Assembly (NCBI RefSeq): GCF_000715075.1
Contig: NC_134102.1
Coordinates: 110,124,001-110,188,000, forward strand
DNA length: 64,000 bases
From: Nicotiana tabacum
Lineage: Eukaryota > Streptophyta > Magnoliopsida > Solanales > Solanaceae
Direction: 5' to 3'
This document shows, one piece after another, positions 34,196 to 45,999 of this stretch; position 1 is the stretch's first letter, and each line of letters starts with the position of its first letter. A model generated the notes under the pieces. It had not been told where the DNA came from. It worked only from the letters and a program-made list of their open reading frames with translations, and ran no database searches. The position numbers and the translations under genes were made by a program.

Positions 34196-35806
34196 CTACA
34201 TATCGGACTCAGACTCCCAAGTAGATGCCTCAATAGGCTGACCTCTCCACTGCACTCGAACTGAAGGGTAACTCTTTGATCTCAACTGGCGAACTTGCCG
34301 GGCTAGAATGGCCACCGGCTCCTCCTCGTAAGTCAAATCCTTGTCCAACTGGACGGAGCTGAAATCTAACACGTGGGACGGGTCACCATGATATTTCCGG
34401 AGCATAGACACATGGAATACCGGATGAACTGAGGACAACCCTGGAGGCAACGCAAGTCTATAAGCTACCTCCCCCACTCTCTCGAGGATCTCAAATGGCC
34501 CGATATACCTAGGGCTCAGCTTTCCCTTCTTTCCGAACCTCATTACACCCTTCATGGGTGATACCCGAAGTAACACTCTCTCTTCGACCATGAATGCAAC
34601 ATCACGAACTCTACGGTCGGCATAACTCTTTTGCCTGGACTGAGCTATGCGAAGTCGATCCTGAATAATCTTGACCTTATCCAAGGCATCCTGTACTAAG
34701 TCTGTGCCCAACAACCGAGCCTCTCCCGGCTCGAACCACCCAACTGGCGACCGACACCGCCTACCATATAATTCCTCATAAGGAGCCATCTGAATGCTCG
34801 ACTAGTAGCTGTTATTGTAGGTAAACTCCGCTAATGGAAACAATTGATCCCAAGAACCTCCAAAGTCAATAACACAGGCGCGGAGCATATCTTCCATGAT
34901 TTGAATAGTACGCTCGGACTGCCCGTCCGTCTGAGGATGAAATGTTGTGCTCAACTCAACCCGCGTACCCAACTCACGCTGAACTGCCCTCCAAAAGTGC
35001 GAGGTAAAGTATGTACCTCAATCAGAAATGATAGACACGGGCACCCTGTGAAGACAGACAATCTCACGAATATAAATCTCTGCTAACCGCTCCGAGGAAT
35101 AGGTAACCGCCACAGGAATGAAGTGCGCTGACTTAGTCAGCCTATCCACAATGACCCAAACTGCATCGAACTTCCTCTGAGTCCATGGGAGTCCAACAAC
35201 AAAGTCCATAGTGATACGCTACCACTTCCACTCAGGAATATCTAACCTCTGAAGTAAACCACCAGGTCTCTGATTCTCACACTTTACCTACTGGTAATTT
35301 AGGCACCGAGCTACATAGGCAACTATGTCCTTATTCATTCGCCTCCACCAATAATGCTGCCTTAAGTCCTGATACATCTTGGCGGCGCTCGGATGAATAG
35401 AATACCGGGAACTGTGGGACCCCTCAAGGATCAACTCACGAAGTCCATCCACATTAGGCACACAAATACGACCGTGCATCCTCAAAACTACGTCATATCC
35501 AACAGTAACCTGCTTGGCACCACCGTGCCACACTATGTCTCTAAGGACAAGTAAATGAGGATCGTCATCCTGCCGATCTCTGATGCGCTCAGACAAAGAT
35601 GACCAAGCAACTGTACAAGCTAGAACACGACTGGGCTCAAAAACATCCAACCTCACGAACTGGTTGGCCAAAGACTGAACATCCAATGCAAGCGGTCTCT
35701 CACCCACTGGAATATATGCAAGGCTACCCATACTAGCTGATTTTCTACTCAAAGCATTCGGCCACCACATTGGCCTTCCCGGGATGATACAATATGGTGA
35801 TATCAT
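34196..35806 (-). pseudogene. TE-C integrase with chromodomain, broken
   Basis: From about 35806 the frame holds the HHCC finger (GSHSSRYSIHP, then CLNYQ where the second Cys of C-X2-C has become Tyr). The core has the first Asp (WVIVDRLTKSAHF), the second Asp (SIISD, followed by a stop where Arg is expected) and the Glu (PQTDGQSE). The last open part (34789-34196) covers the GPY/F region (GKLSPRYIGPFEIL, VHPVFHVSMLRKY) and a chromodomain-like end (ILARQVRQLRSK, VQWRGQPIEASTWESE). Stops fall at 35288, 35018 and near 34803. Integrase joins the cDNA to host DNA; the chromodomain is thought to direct it to heterochromatin. Apart from the RNase H section, pol is in one frame. Confidence 0.9.
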
Positions 35807-36215
35807 AATCTTTCAATAGCTCCAACCACCTTCTCTGCCTCAAATTGAGTTCCTTCTTCTTGAACAAAGACTGCAAGCTTCGATGATCAGTGAATACCTG
35901 ACTTGGCACGCCGTAAAGATAATGCCTCCAAATCTTTAGCGCGTGAACAATGGCTGCCAGTTCTAGATCATGGACAGGGTAATTCTTCTCTTGAACCTTC
36001 AGCTGCCGTGAAGCATATGCAGTAACCTTGCCACCCTGCATCAATACCACTCCCAGACCAATACAAGATGCGTCACAGTATACTGTATAAGATCCTGAAC
36101 CTGTGGGTAACACCAATACCGGTGCCGTAGTCAAAGCAGTCTTGAGCTTCTGAAAGCTCGCTTCATACTTTCCTGACCACATGAACGGGGCACCCTTCTG
36201 GGTCAATCTGGTCAA
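35745..36215 (-). pseudogene. TE-C RT thumb and RNase H domain
   Basis: Open frame shifted relative to the rest of pol, so frameshifts lie on both sides. It contains [14 protein letters not shown], the RNase H start ([18 protein letters not shown]), the YASRQLK and [22 protein letters not shown] blocks, and the FTDHRSLQ Asp. This domain removes the RNA strand during reverse transcription. Its key acidic residues are still present. Confidence 0.88.
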
Positions 36216-36430
36216 CGGGGTTGCTATGGATGAAAACCCCTACACAAATCGACGGTAATAACCCGCCAAACACAGGAAACTGTGGGTCTAGGCCAGTTCT
36301 GAACTGCCTCAATATTCTTAGGATCTACCTAAACACCCTCTGCTGACACAATGTGACCCAAGAAAGCAACTGAACTCAACCAAAACTTGTATTTTGAGAA
36401 CTTAGCATATAATTGGCTATCTTTTAGAGT

Positions 36431-37811
36431 CTAAAGAACGATCCAAAGGTGCTGCTCATGCTCCTCTCGACTGTGGGAGTAGATCATGATATCATCAATA
36501 AACACAACCATAAAGGAATTCAAGTAGGGTTTGAACACCCGGTTCATCGAATCCATGAATGCTGCTGGGGCATTTGTCAGCCCAAATGACATCACTAGAA
36601 ACTCATAATGCCCATACCAAGTCCGAAAAGTTGTCTTAGGAACATCGAATGCCCTAATCCTTAACTGATGGTAGCCAGATCTCAAATCAATATTTGAAAA
36701 CACCTTGGCACCTTGAAGCTAATCAAATAAATCATCAATCCTCGGCAATGGATATTTGTTCTTGATGGTGACTTTGTTCATCTGTCGATAATCTATACAC
36801 ATCCTCATCGATCCATCTTTCTTCTTCACAAACAACACAGGTACACCCCAGGGCGAGACACTAGGTCTAATGAAGCCCTTATCAAGCAAATCTTGCAACT
36901 GCTCCTTCAATTCTTTCAACTCTAGCGGGGCCATGCGATATGGCGGAATGAAAATAGCCTGAGTGCCCGGAGCCAAATCAATGCAGAAATCAATATCCCT
37001 GTCGGGTGGCATCCCCGGCAGGTCTGTAGGAAACACCTCTGGAAACTCACGAACAAGCGGCACCGAATCTATGGAAGGAACCTCCGCACTAGAATCACAG
37101 ACATAAGTGAAATAAGCTAAACACCCCTTCTCGACCATATGCCGAGCCTTCACATAAGAGATAACCTTGCTAGCAGAATGGCCAAGATTTTCTCTCCACT
37201 CTAATGGAGGCAACCCCTGCAAGGCTAAGGTCACTGTCTTGGCGTGACAATCTAACATAGCATGATAAGGTGACAGCCAATCCATACCCAGTATGACATC
37301 AAAATCAACCATGTCGAGAAGTATAAGATCTACACGAGTCTCAAGTCTCCCAATGGCGACCACACACGAACGATAAACACGATCTACAACAATAGCATCT
37401 CCCACTGGTGTGGACACATACACAGGAGCACTCAAAGAATCACGGGGCACAACCATATAGGAAGCGAAATAGGATGACACATAGGAGTAAGTATATCCCG
37501 GATCAAATAGAACTGAAGCATCTATACTGCAAACTGAAACAATACATGTGATAACAACGTCAGATGAATCAGCCTCAGGCCTGACTAGAAAAGCATAACA
37601 CCGGGGCTGGGGCCCACCACCCTGAACTACGTCCCTGGGATGACCTCTAGCTGGCTGGTCTCCACCTCTTATGACCTGACCTCCACCTCTAACAGTATGG
37701 CCTCTACCTCTGGCTGCCTGACCCCTACCTCTGGCTGGCTGAGCAGGTGGTGCAGCAACTGGTGCCGGAACCATGGCATGAGAACTCTGATGCTGTGAGC
37801 TGCCCATTGCC
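36431..37811 (-). pseudogene. TE-C protease and reverse transcriptase, broken
   Basis: Protease: the active site reads [13 protein letters not shown] (Asp codon at 37504-37502), so the Asp is kept but the next residue is Pro instead of Ser/Thr; VILGMDWL follows. RT begins at [14 protein letters not shown], with [20 protein letters not shown] and [23 protein letters not shown]. It is cut by a TAG at 36719 where Gln is expected, and continues with IDLRSGYHQ and FIDDIMIYS (the catalytic DD at 36496-36491). A second TAG is at 36431. The stretch 36216-36430 can be followed only in pieces ([11 protein letters not shown]). Confidence 0.9.
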
Positions 37812-39143
37812 TAAGGGCAAAATCTAGCAATGTGCCTCAGATCACAACAAGTATAACATAACTTCGGCTGTTATGACTGCTGACCCTGTCAACCTGAATA
37901 ACCACCATGAAAACTTTGGAGTGGAGGTGCACTAATAGGAGCTGGTGGTACACGGTAGGCTAGCTGGTCGGAATAATGCATCTGAGGGCCACGACCACCT
38001 GAGGCACCGTGGGATGCCTGAAGCGCTGAATAAAACGGCCTGGGAGGATGGTCTCTACCAAAAGTACTCCTACCTCTAGATGAGGCACTACTGAACTCAC
38101 CGGAATGACGAGGTCTCTTGTCAAACCCCTGACCTCCCTGAGTAAGAACCAGTTCGACTCGTCTGGCGACATTAGCAGCCGCCTGAAAAGAAATCTCACT
38201 CCTAGTCTCCTTAGCCATCTGCAATCTGATAGGCTTAACAAGTCCATCAATAAACCTCATCACCCTCTCTCTCGGTGGGAAGCAGGAGAATAGCATGATA
38301 GGCCAAATCCACAAAACGAGTCTCATACTGAGTAATAGTCATACTGCCCTACTAGAGATGCTCGAACTGACGGCAACGCTCCTCTCTCAATATGATAGGC
38401 AGAAACTTCTCTATGAAGAGCTGAGAGAATTGGTCCCAAGTAAGAGCAGGCGACCCAGCTAGTCTGGTCAATAAGTAATCTCTCCACCATTTCTTAGCGG
38501 AACCAGTCATTTGAAATGCAGCAAAATCGACCCCATTGGTCTCCACTATACCCATGTTCCGTAAAACCTCGTGATAGCTGTCAAGATACTCCTGGGGATC
38601 CTCTGAAGGAGCACCGCTAAAGTGAACAGGAAAGAGTTTGATAAACCTGTCTAATCTCCATAAGGACTCAGAAGACATAGCTGGCCCATCTTCGACCTGT
38701 ACCGCAATAACCGACAGAATTAATCCAATTGGCTGAGCTGCTGGAGCCTGATATTGGGGAGCTATCTGCTCCGGAGCGGGAGTGGTAGGAGTCTGGGCTC
38801 CTCTTCCAGCCTGCGAGACTGCTGGTGCCATGGGAAATGCGCTAGTCTGGGCCACACTCTCCATAAGGCCCACCAAACGGACCAAAGCATCCTTAAGTAC
38901 TGGGGTGGCAATGAATCCCTCCGGAATCTGAGCTGGTCCGGCAGGAATAGTCTGGGCTGGAACCTCCTCGTCAAGCTCTATCTGAGGCTCCACCGCTGGG
39001 GCTGCTGCTCGGGCCCTAGGCTGAGCCCTGCCCCTGCCTCGGCCTCTAGCACGGCATCGCCCTCGACCTCTACCCCGCGTAAGAACTGTAACTGGAGGCT
39101 CTAGCTGCTGCTCAGTTGAGGAAGCGGTACGTGTTCTCCCCAT
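37812..39143 (-). pseudogene. TE-C gag, broken
   Basis: Begins MGRTRTASS at 39143 with an RG-rich N-terminus. The capsid-type core includes FPVHFSGAPSEDPQEYLDSY, WWRDYL and TWDQFSQLFIEKFLP. Stops follow FEHL at 38352. The next part (38326-37889) is in another frame and has RVMRFIDGL. The zinc knuckle CYTCCDLRHIARFC (37858-37817) keeps C-X2-C-X4-H-X4-C. The N-terminal frame differs from the rest, so at least one frameshift lies near 38350. Confidence 0.9.
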
Positions 39144-39330
39144 CTACGAGAGAATAAGAGTAGAAGAGTTCAATCAGCATTGAGAAAGCAAAATCGCACG
39201 ACAGAGAAGAATAGAAGTGAAACTTGTTCCAAAACTTCATAGCCCCTGGAAGATAAGCACAAACGTCTCCGTACCGATCCTCCAGACTCTACTAAGCTTG
39301 CTCGTGAATTGTGAGACCTAAGCAACATAG

Positions 39331-39345
39331 TGCTTTGATACCAAC
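39331..39345 (-). other. TE-C primer binding site
   Basis: GTTGGTATCAAAGCA on the - strand directly after the 5' LTR; complementary to initiator Met tRNA with one change. Confidence 0.82.
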
Positions 39346-40026
39346 TGTCACGACCCAAAATTTTTCACCGACGGGACCGTGATGGCGCCTAACATTTCAC
39401 TTGCTAGGCAAGCCAACGCTAGAGAATCATTAATCAATTTCTTATTTCCATTCAATAATTAAAAATAATTAACTAAGATGGAATATAATAAGTGCGGAAT
39501 ATCATAAAAATTTTATTTACTACTACCACCCGGATCTGGAGTCACCATTCACGAGCATTCTAGAATTTATGACAAGTAATAGTCTGAAAGAAATACAATT
39601 ATCTGAATAAAAGAAAACAGTAGGACATAAAAGATAGACGAGGACTTCCAGGTCTGTGAATGCCGACAGATCTACGTTGAGTCTCCAGACAGCGGACCAG
39701 TAGCAAATCTCGATCAACCTGAGCCGGTATCAAAATCTGCACAGAAAGTGCAGAGTGCAGCACCAGTACAACCGACTCCATGTACTGGTAAGTGTCGAGC
39801 CTAACCTCGGCGAAGTAGTGACGAGGCTAGGACAAGACATCCACATATAACCTGAACAGTATAATCATGCTAGTGGCAACAATAGTAAATAAAGTAATAA
39901 CGTAGAAATAATGGGAAGGGAACATACAATGGGGAAATACAACATTAAGAGTGAGAATAATGAAAAGACAGAATTAAACAGAAAATCCCTTAAACGAATT
40001 GAGCAATTAAAATAGCAAAAGAAAAC

Positions 40027-40290
40027 TGCACGGCATCACCCTTCGTGCTTTTACTCTCTTCCTCACAATATAAATAATTCATGCACGGCATCACCCTTCG
40101 TGCTTTACACACTTCCTCACAATATAATTAAATTATGCACAGCATCACCCTTCGTGCTTTACACTCTTCCTCACAATATAATTAAATTATGTACGGCATC
40201 ACCCTTCGTGCTTTACACTCTTCCTCACAATATAATTAAATTATGCACGGCATCACCCTTCATGCTTTACACTCTTCCTCACAATTCACA
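40027..40290. repeat. 54-bp tandem repeat, TE-C 5' LTR
   Basis: About five units with GCATCACCCTTCGTGCTTTA and CACTCTTCCTCACAATATAA, each nearly identical. A 66-codon frame across it is a product of the 54-bp (18-codon) periodicity, not a gene. Confidence 0.85.
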
Positions 40291-41094
40291 TAATCAATAA
40301 CAACGGATAGAGACAAGTTTCGCAAGAAATCAATATTTCATCAATGATTAATTTCATAATTTAACATCTCGGCCTCGAGTCAATATTCGCAATCTTATCG
40401 ACCTTGGTGGAACCGGATACAAGTCTCCCAATATTTCAACAACAACAATAAGCATGGATAACAAGATTTAAGACTACAATTTGCAAGAAATGGAATTCGC
40501 ATACTATGACTCGATCACAACGTATAGATGCTCGTCACCTCAACTATACGTCGTATTCAACAACAAAACACGTAGAAAATACTCACACAATACCTATTAC
40601 CTCAAGCCAAAGTTAGACACAACACTTACCTCGCATCGAAGGCCACCTAATTCTGAATCACAGCTTTTCCTTTGGAATTCACCTCCAAACCACTCCTATC
40701 TATTCAAAAATAACTCCATAATATCAAATATTGGTAAAGGAATTAATTATATTTCATAAATTAAATTTAACAAACTTTCCTTCAAAAAGTCAAAAAATAG
40801 ACCCCAGGCCCTCTTGGTCGAAACCCGAGGTTCGGACCAAAATTCTTTTACCCATTCACCCCCGAGCCCGAATATATAATTAGTTTTGGAATCAGACCTC
40901 AAACCAAATTTCCAAAATCCCTAGTTTCTACCCTAACCGCTAATTCTACCATGAAAACTCTAGATTTTAGGTTGAAAATTCAAGAAATGTAATGGGTAAT
41001 TGAAAGAAAGTGGTTTAAAATGGTTTGAGAAAAATGAGTTTTTGGCTAAAATCTCGTTTTTGGGTTATGTTAAGTGCTGGGAGACAGTGTTCAT

Positions 41095-41240
41095 CGCGTT
41101 CGCGAGAGCACTGTCGCGTTTGTAAAGTGTATGGGCTGCCAAGCCTTCGCGTTCGTGATGCAGTGCTCGCGTTCGCGTAGGCTACCCTTCCCTGGTCTTC
41201 GCGTTCGCGAAACATTGCTCGCGTTCGCGATGAAGAAAAG
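41095..41240. repeat. CpG-rich word array, TE-C 5' LTR (shortened)
   Basis: About six CGCGTTCGCG-type words; the distal part of the array seen in the 3' LTR was lost in the 430-bp deletion. Confidence 0.8.
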
Positions 41241-41726
41241 GCTGACTCCCCCTCCAACTCCGTTTCTCTCCAAATTTCACAGACATGTATTAAATATCAT
41301 AATGAATCTGTACCGGGCACCGAAACCAGAATACGGACTCAGCACTAATAATGCCAAACATTAATCAATTGTTAAAAATAATTAATTTTCAGACTTTTAA
41401 TTTTCATCAAAAATTCATAACTCAAGCTAGGGACCTTCGAATTCGATTCCGGGCATACGCCCAGGTCCCATAATTCGATACGGACCTACTGGGACCGTTA
41501 ACATACGGATCCGGGCACGTTTACCAAAAATATTTACCAAAGTCAACTAAAATCAACTTTTATGGCCAAAATTCTTATTTTCATTAGTTTTCAACATAAA
41601 AGCTTTCCGAAAACCTGCCCGGACTGCGCACGCAAGTTGAGTAGGGTAAAAATGATATTTTAAAGATTTAAGAGCGCATATTTGAGTTCTAAAACATAAG
41701 ATGACCTTTTGGATCATCACAGGTAT

Positions 41727-42350
41727 ATACGGCCGAAGTCGGCCTCGTCTATTGCATGACGGATCGGAACCAAAGTGTGATGGATTGAAGATCTATCACA
41801 GGTTCCATCGAACCAAAGAATGAAATCAGAACATACGTCTCCAAGATCTTTGAGCCCGTGACTCCGAAATTGATCCCGATTCCGAACAAGCTCGAGGAAA
41901 CATTATCGGATCCAATAACAGAAGGACGATGTATCCGCAACCGGTCGGATATCACGGCAGGAATCTCGGCACGTATCAACAAGAGACCGACTAATTAGCA
42001 AATCACGAGATTTCTAACCTTTTTTAGAATTGTACCTAAAGTAGGACTCCCCTACTATATAAAGAGGGTCTGATTCTTTGGAACATGGGGCAACACGCAT
42101 CCTAAAAGTATTATAATATTATTTTCTTTCTTCAAGCTACTGTTCTTCTGTATTTGACATTATTTGGATCATATTCAATTCGAGTGAGGTCTATTTATCA
42201 AGGCTACAACTGTTCAAATCACACGGTTTAAATTTACTTTATTATTGTTTGCTTTACTTATAGTTCAATCTATCACTTTGTGTCAAATTAATCTGCGTAT
42301 CCTTAAAACCACTTATAAATTCAATTGTTATCCGATTTTGAGGGTAAATA
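41727..42350 (+). repeat. TE-D 5' LTR (main part)
   Basis: Continues the TGT at 31291-31293 and ends GAGGGTAAATA at 42350. Highly similar to 51847-52470. A TATA box TATATAAAG is at 42056-42064. The region after it (TTTTGGCATCCACCGTGGGG, from 42351) is the primer-site area; the tRNA cannot be named with certainty. Confidence 0.88.
42056..42064 (+). promoter_or_regulatory. TE-D LTR TATA box
   Basis: TATATAAAG preceded by CTCCCCTAC, and present as TATATAAAA at 52176-52184 in the 3' LTR. Expected to define the transcript start about 30 bp further on. Confidence 0.65.
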
Positions 42351-42469
42351 TTTTGGCATCCACCGTGGGGCTAAGGATAATAGTGGCTATTTGATACAAA
42401 TTTTCATAACACACACTATTTTTCACTTGTTCTTTAAAGTGTCTTTGATTCCAGGCTAAAATACAAAAA

Positions 42470-43530
42470 TGTTAAACTCTCAATCAGCACCTCGCATGTT
42501 GACAACAAGTCCGGTCACCAAGGTGAAAATAACAACATAGCGCCTGGTAACGAGATACCGCATGCTGATCCCGCTGGAATTACGATTGTAGATCCGATTG
42601 ATGCTAATTCGTATGTGGCTATCGATGCAAATTTGCCTACCGACCCCAAAAATAGCATTCGTGGTGGAGCCCAATTGGCAACTCGGAACACACAAAACAT
42701 TGAAGGAGACGGGGTCAACCTACGTGTCACGACCCGAAATTCATAAAGGTCGTGATGGGGCCGGACACTACTGTCAGACTCGAAATCCATAGCGTTCGTA
42801 TAAAAACCCTTTCCTCCGAGTGCGGCTCCGAAGCAGATCCCCAAACAATTACGCATGCCTGAGATTCCTAAGTACAATGGAACGACTGACCCAAACGAGC
42901 ACGTCACTTCATACACATGCGCTATCAAAGGAAACGACTTGGAGGATGATGAGATAGAGTCCGTCTTACTGAAGAAATTTGGAGAAACGTTGTCAAAAAT
43001 GAACCATGATATGGTATCACAACTCACCCCCTAATTCTATTGACTCATTTACTATGCTTGCAAACTCTTTTGTGAAAGCACACGCTGGGGCTATCAAGGT
43101 CGAAACCAGGAAATTGGACCTCTTCAAAGTGAGGAAAAAGGATAATGAAATACTCTGAGAATTTGTATCTCGATTTCAAATGGAACAGATGGACCTGCCA
43201 CCGGTCGCTGATGATTGGGCTGTTCAAGCTTTTACTCAGGGACTTAATATTCGAAGCTCGGTGGTTTCACAGTAGCTGAAGCAGAACTTAATAGAATATC
43301 CGGGTGTTACATGGGCCGACGTGCATAACCAGTATCAGTCAAAAATCAGAGTCGAAGACGATCAACTCGGGGCCCCTTCGGGGTCTGTTTATCCAGTCAT
43401 AACATTCGACAGAGTCAAGAGAGAGATGATCGTGAACCGAGGCCAAATAGGGATAGGTATCAAGAATATAAAGGAGATCAAAGAAGTAGTAGGTCCATCG
43501 AAACCCTATAGGAAATGGAAGGAGGAATGA
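42470..43530 (+). pseudogene. TE-D gag, broken
   Basis: Frame starts near ATG 42470 (MLNSQSAPRM) and is soon broken. The conserved gag block is MPEIPKYNGTTDPNEHVTSY (about 42856), followed by DEIESVLLKKFGE and, in another frame, MLANSFVKAHAGA, WAVQAFTQGLN and PGVTWADVHNQYQSKIRVEDDQ. Stops occur at about 43156 and 43273. A short piece resembling a Tekay LTR end interrupts the region near 42725. This is the capsid protein of the Tat lineage. Confidence 0.8.
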
Positions 43531-44440
43531 CCGAGGTCAAAGTAGCCGGGGACTTATGACCAAAAATGGCCTCGACGGATCTAAAGACGCACCAAGGCTA
43601 TCGGAATACAACTTTAATGTCGATGTTGCCGCAATTGAATCGGTTATCGGGTGCATCAAAGATACCAAATGGCCTCGATAGAGGAATTAGCTCGTCTATT
43701 CATTAATGGGCACCTTCGGAAGTTCTTGAGCGATCGAGCCAATAATCATTTCAGGAACAGGGATTCTAACAAATAGGCATAACAAGAAGAACCTCAACAC
43801 ATCATTAACATGATCATCAGAGGAGTTGATATCCCACATGGGCTGATGTTTAAATGCACCGAAGTATCCATCACTAGGGAGAAATGAATTCGAGACTACA
43901 TACCTGAAGGAACTTTATCTTTCAACGATGAAGATGTGGAAGGGATCGTGCAATCCCACAATAATGCACTAGTAATATCTGTACTCATAAATAATATTCG
44001 GGTTAAATATGTGTTAATTGATCCAAGTAGCTCATCCAACATCATTCGATCGAGGGTCATAGAATAGCTCGTTTTGCAAGACCAAGTCATGCTTGCAGTT
44101 CGAGTTCTAAATGAATTCAACATGCATTGCGAGACCACTAAAGGCGAAATAACATTACCAGTAAACACTGCCGGGATGATCCAGGAGACCAAATTTTATG
44201 TGATCAAAGGGGACATGAGATATAACGCTCTATTGGGAAGGGCATGGATCCACAATATGAGGGCAGTGCCTTCGACGCTGCACCAAGCACTGAAATTCCC
44301 AACACCTGACGGAGTTGAAACAGTCTGCGAGGAACAACCGGCTGCAAAAGAAATATTCGCGGTTGAAGAGGTGACACTGGCATCTACAGTTTCAACATCA
44401 AAGTGCCCAAACCAGGTGGTCAAAAACGGGGCAAAATAGC
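43531..44440 (+). pseudogene. TE-D gag C-terminus and protease region
   Basis: The gag end and protease start are too damaged to follow in one frame. From 44074 an open stretch gives AVRVLNEFNMHCETTKGEITLPV, FYVIKGDMRYNALLGRAWIHNMRAVPSTLHQALKF. This is the C-terminal half of the Tat-type aspartic protease. The catalytic Asp region upstream (near 44005-44040, LIDPSSSSNII) is in a different frame. Confidence 0.75.
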
Positions 44441-44519
44441 AATCACTGATACCATCTTCGGCAGATTCGAACAAACAAGGGGAAGTCGAGGATGATGATT
44501 ATTGGATTCCCAGATCTTT

Positions 44520-45931
44520 TATAGCCCCTGATGATTTCAACGCCACTAAATCGACGGTCGAGGAACTGGAACAACTCATATTACAAGAAAACTTGCCCGA
44601 TCGAAAGGTATACCTGGGCACGGGGTTAATCTCCAAGCTCAGGGAAAAGCTCATTCAATTTCTTACAACTAACGAAGACTGTTTTGCTTGGTACCACCTC
44701 GATATGATAGGTATCCCAGTCCGAGACCACTTACAAGCTGAGCCTGGACCCAAAGTTTCATCCAGTTAAACAAAATAGGAGACCCCAATCCGATATCAAG
44801 CATTTTTTCATCAAGGATGAGGTATCTAAACTTCTTAAAATAGGGTCTATTCGGGAGGTCAAATATCCGGATTGGTTAGCAAACGTAGTGGTAATCCCTA
44901 AAAAAGGGAATAAATTAAGAATGTGTGTAGACTACAAAGAATTGAATTAAGTATACCCCAAAGACTCTTTTCCTTTGACCAACATCGACCGTATGATAGA
45001 TGCCACAGCCAGCCACGAGACCCTAAGTTTTCTCGACGCCTATTCCGGGTACAACCAAATATGGATGGACCCGAGTGATCAGGAAAAAACTTCCTTCATC
45101 ACTAAGTATGGCACATACTTTTATAAGGTAATGTCGTTACGATTAAAAAATACTGGTGCCACATACCAACGCTTAGTAAATAGAATGTTCGAGAAACAAA
45201 TAGGAAAATCAATGGAGGTTTACATTGACGACATGTTAGTTAATTCCCTGCGAGTAGAGGACCATTTAAGACATTTGCAGGAAACATTCAGTATACTAAA
45301 GCAATACAATATGAAGTTGAACCCAGAAAAATGTGCGTTTGAAGTAGGGTCGGGTAAGTTCCTCGGATTTATGGTATCTAATCGGGGAATCGAGATAAAG
45401 CCTAATAAGATCAAAGTCATCAAATATATCACGGTTGTGGACAACGTAAAGGACGTGCAAAGGTTAACCGAGTGAATAGCCGCCCTGGGGCGATTTATTT
45501 CGAGGTCATCATACAAAAGCCACCGATTCTTGGCACTGTTGAAAAAGAAGAATGACTTTTTGTGGAGCCCGGAATGCCAGCAAGCTTTGGAGGAACTCAA
45601 AAGCTATTTATCGAGGCAACCCCTACTTCACACACTGAAGGCGGACGAACAACTGTACTTGTACTGGGAGGTCTCAGAGATAGCGGTAAGTGGAGTCCTA
45701 GTTCGGAAAGATCAAGGTATGCATTTTCCAATTTACTATGATAGTAGAACCTTAGGTGAGGCCGAAAATAGGTACTCTCACCTGGAAAAATTGGTGCTCG
45801 CTTTGTTAAGAGACTCTAGGAAACTAAAACTGTACTTCCAATGTCATCCCATATATGTCGTAACCACTTACCCATCGAGGAAGGTTATGCATAAGCCCGA
45901 ACTCTCGGGTCTACTGGCTAAAGGGCCATAG
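44520..45931 (+). pseudogene. TE-D reverse transcriptase and RNase H, broken
   Basis: Linker and RT start (ELEQLILQENLPDRKVYLGTGL, then CFAWYHLDMIGI). The next part is frame-shifted (QISGLV.., KNVCRLQRIEL). From 44975 the palm is open: FLDAYSGYNQIWMDPSDQEKTSF and the catalytic YIDDMLVNS (DD at 45227-45232), then FLGFMVSNRGIEI. A stop at 45473-45475 is followed by the thumb and RNase H (ALLKKKNDFLWSPECQQALEELK, YLYWEVSEIAVSGVLVR, RYSHLEKLVLALL). Confidence 0.88.
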
Positions 45932-45999
45932 AAATAAGTGGATACGATATTGCGTATCGACCTTGGACTGCGATTAAGTCTCAAATTTTAGCAGACTTT

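Larger units (their letters stand above)
31294..41721 (-). mobile_element. TE-C: nearly complete Tekay/Del chromovirus
   Basis: Complete LTR-to-LTR element: 5' LTR 41721-39346, primer site 39345-39331, gag-pol 39143-34196, polypurine tract 34130-34115, 3' LTR 34114-31294. Target repeats are GGTGT (31289-31293) and GGTAT (41722-41726). The C-terminal chromodomain-like segment after integrase places it in the chromoviruses. It entered TE-D three bases inside its 5' LTR, so it is younger than TE-D. Confidence 0.92.
39346..41721 (-). repeat. TE-C 5' LTR (2376 bp)
   Basis: From TGTCACGACCC (39346) to GGATCATCACA (41721). It contains five 54-bp tandem units (40027-40290) and a shortened CGCGTTCGCG array (41095-41240). 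About 430 bp present in the 3' LTR are missing after a CCCCCTCC block near 41253. Confidence 0.9.

Noticed and set aside
40100..40300. Open frame of 66 codons with perfect internal repeats
   Set aside because: It is the translation of the 54-bp tandem repeat in the TE-C LTR; 54 is a multiple of three, so any frame without a stop repeats.
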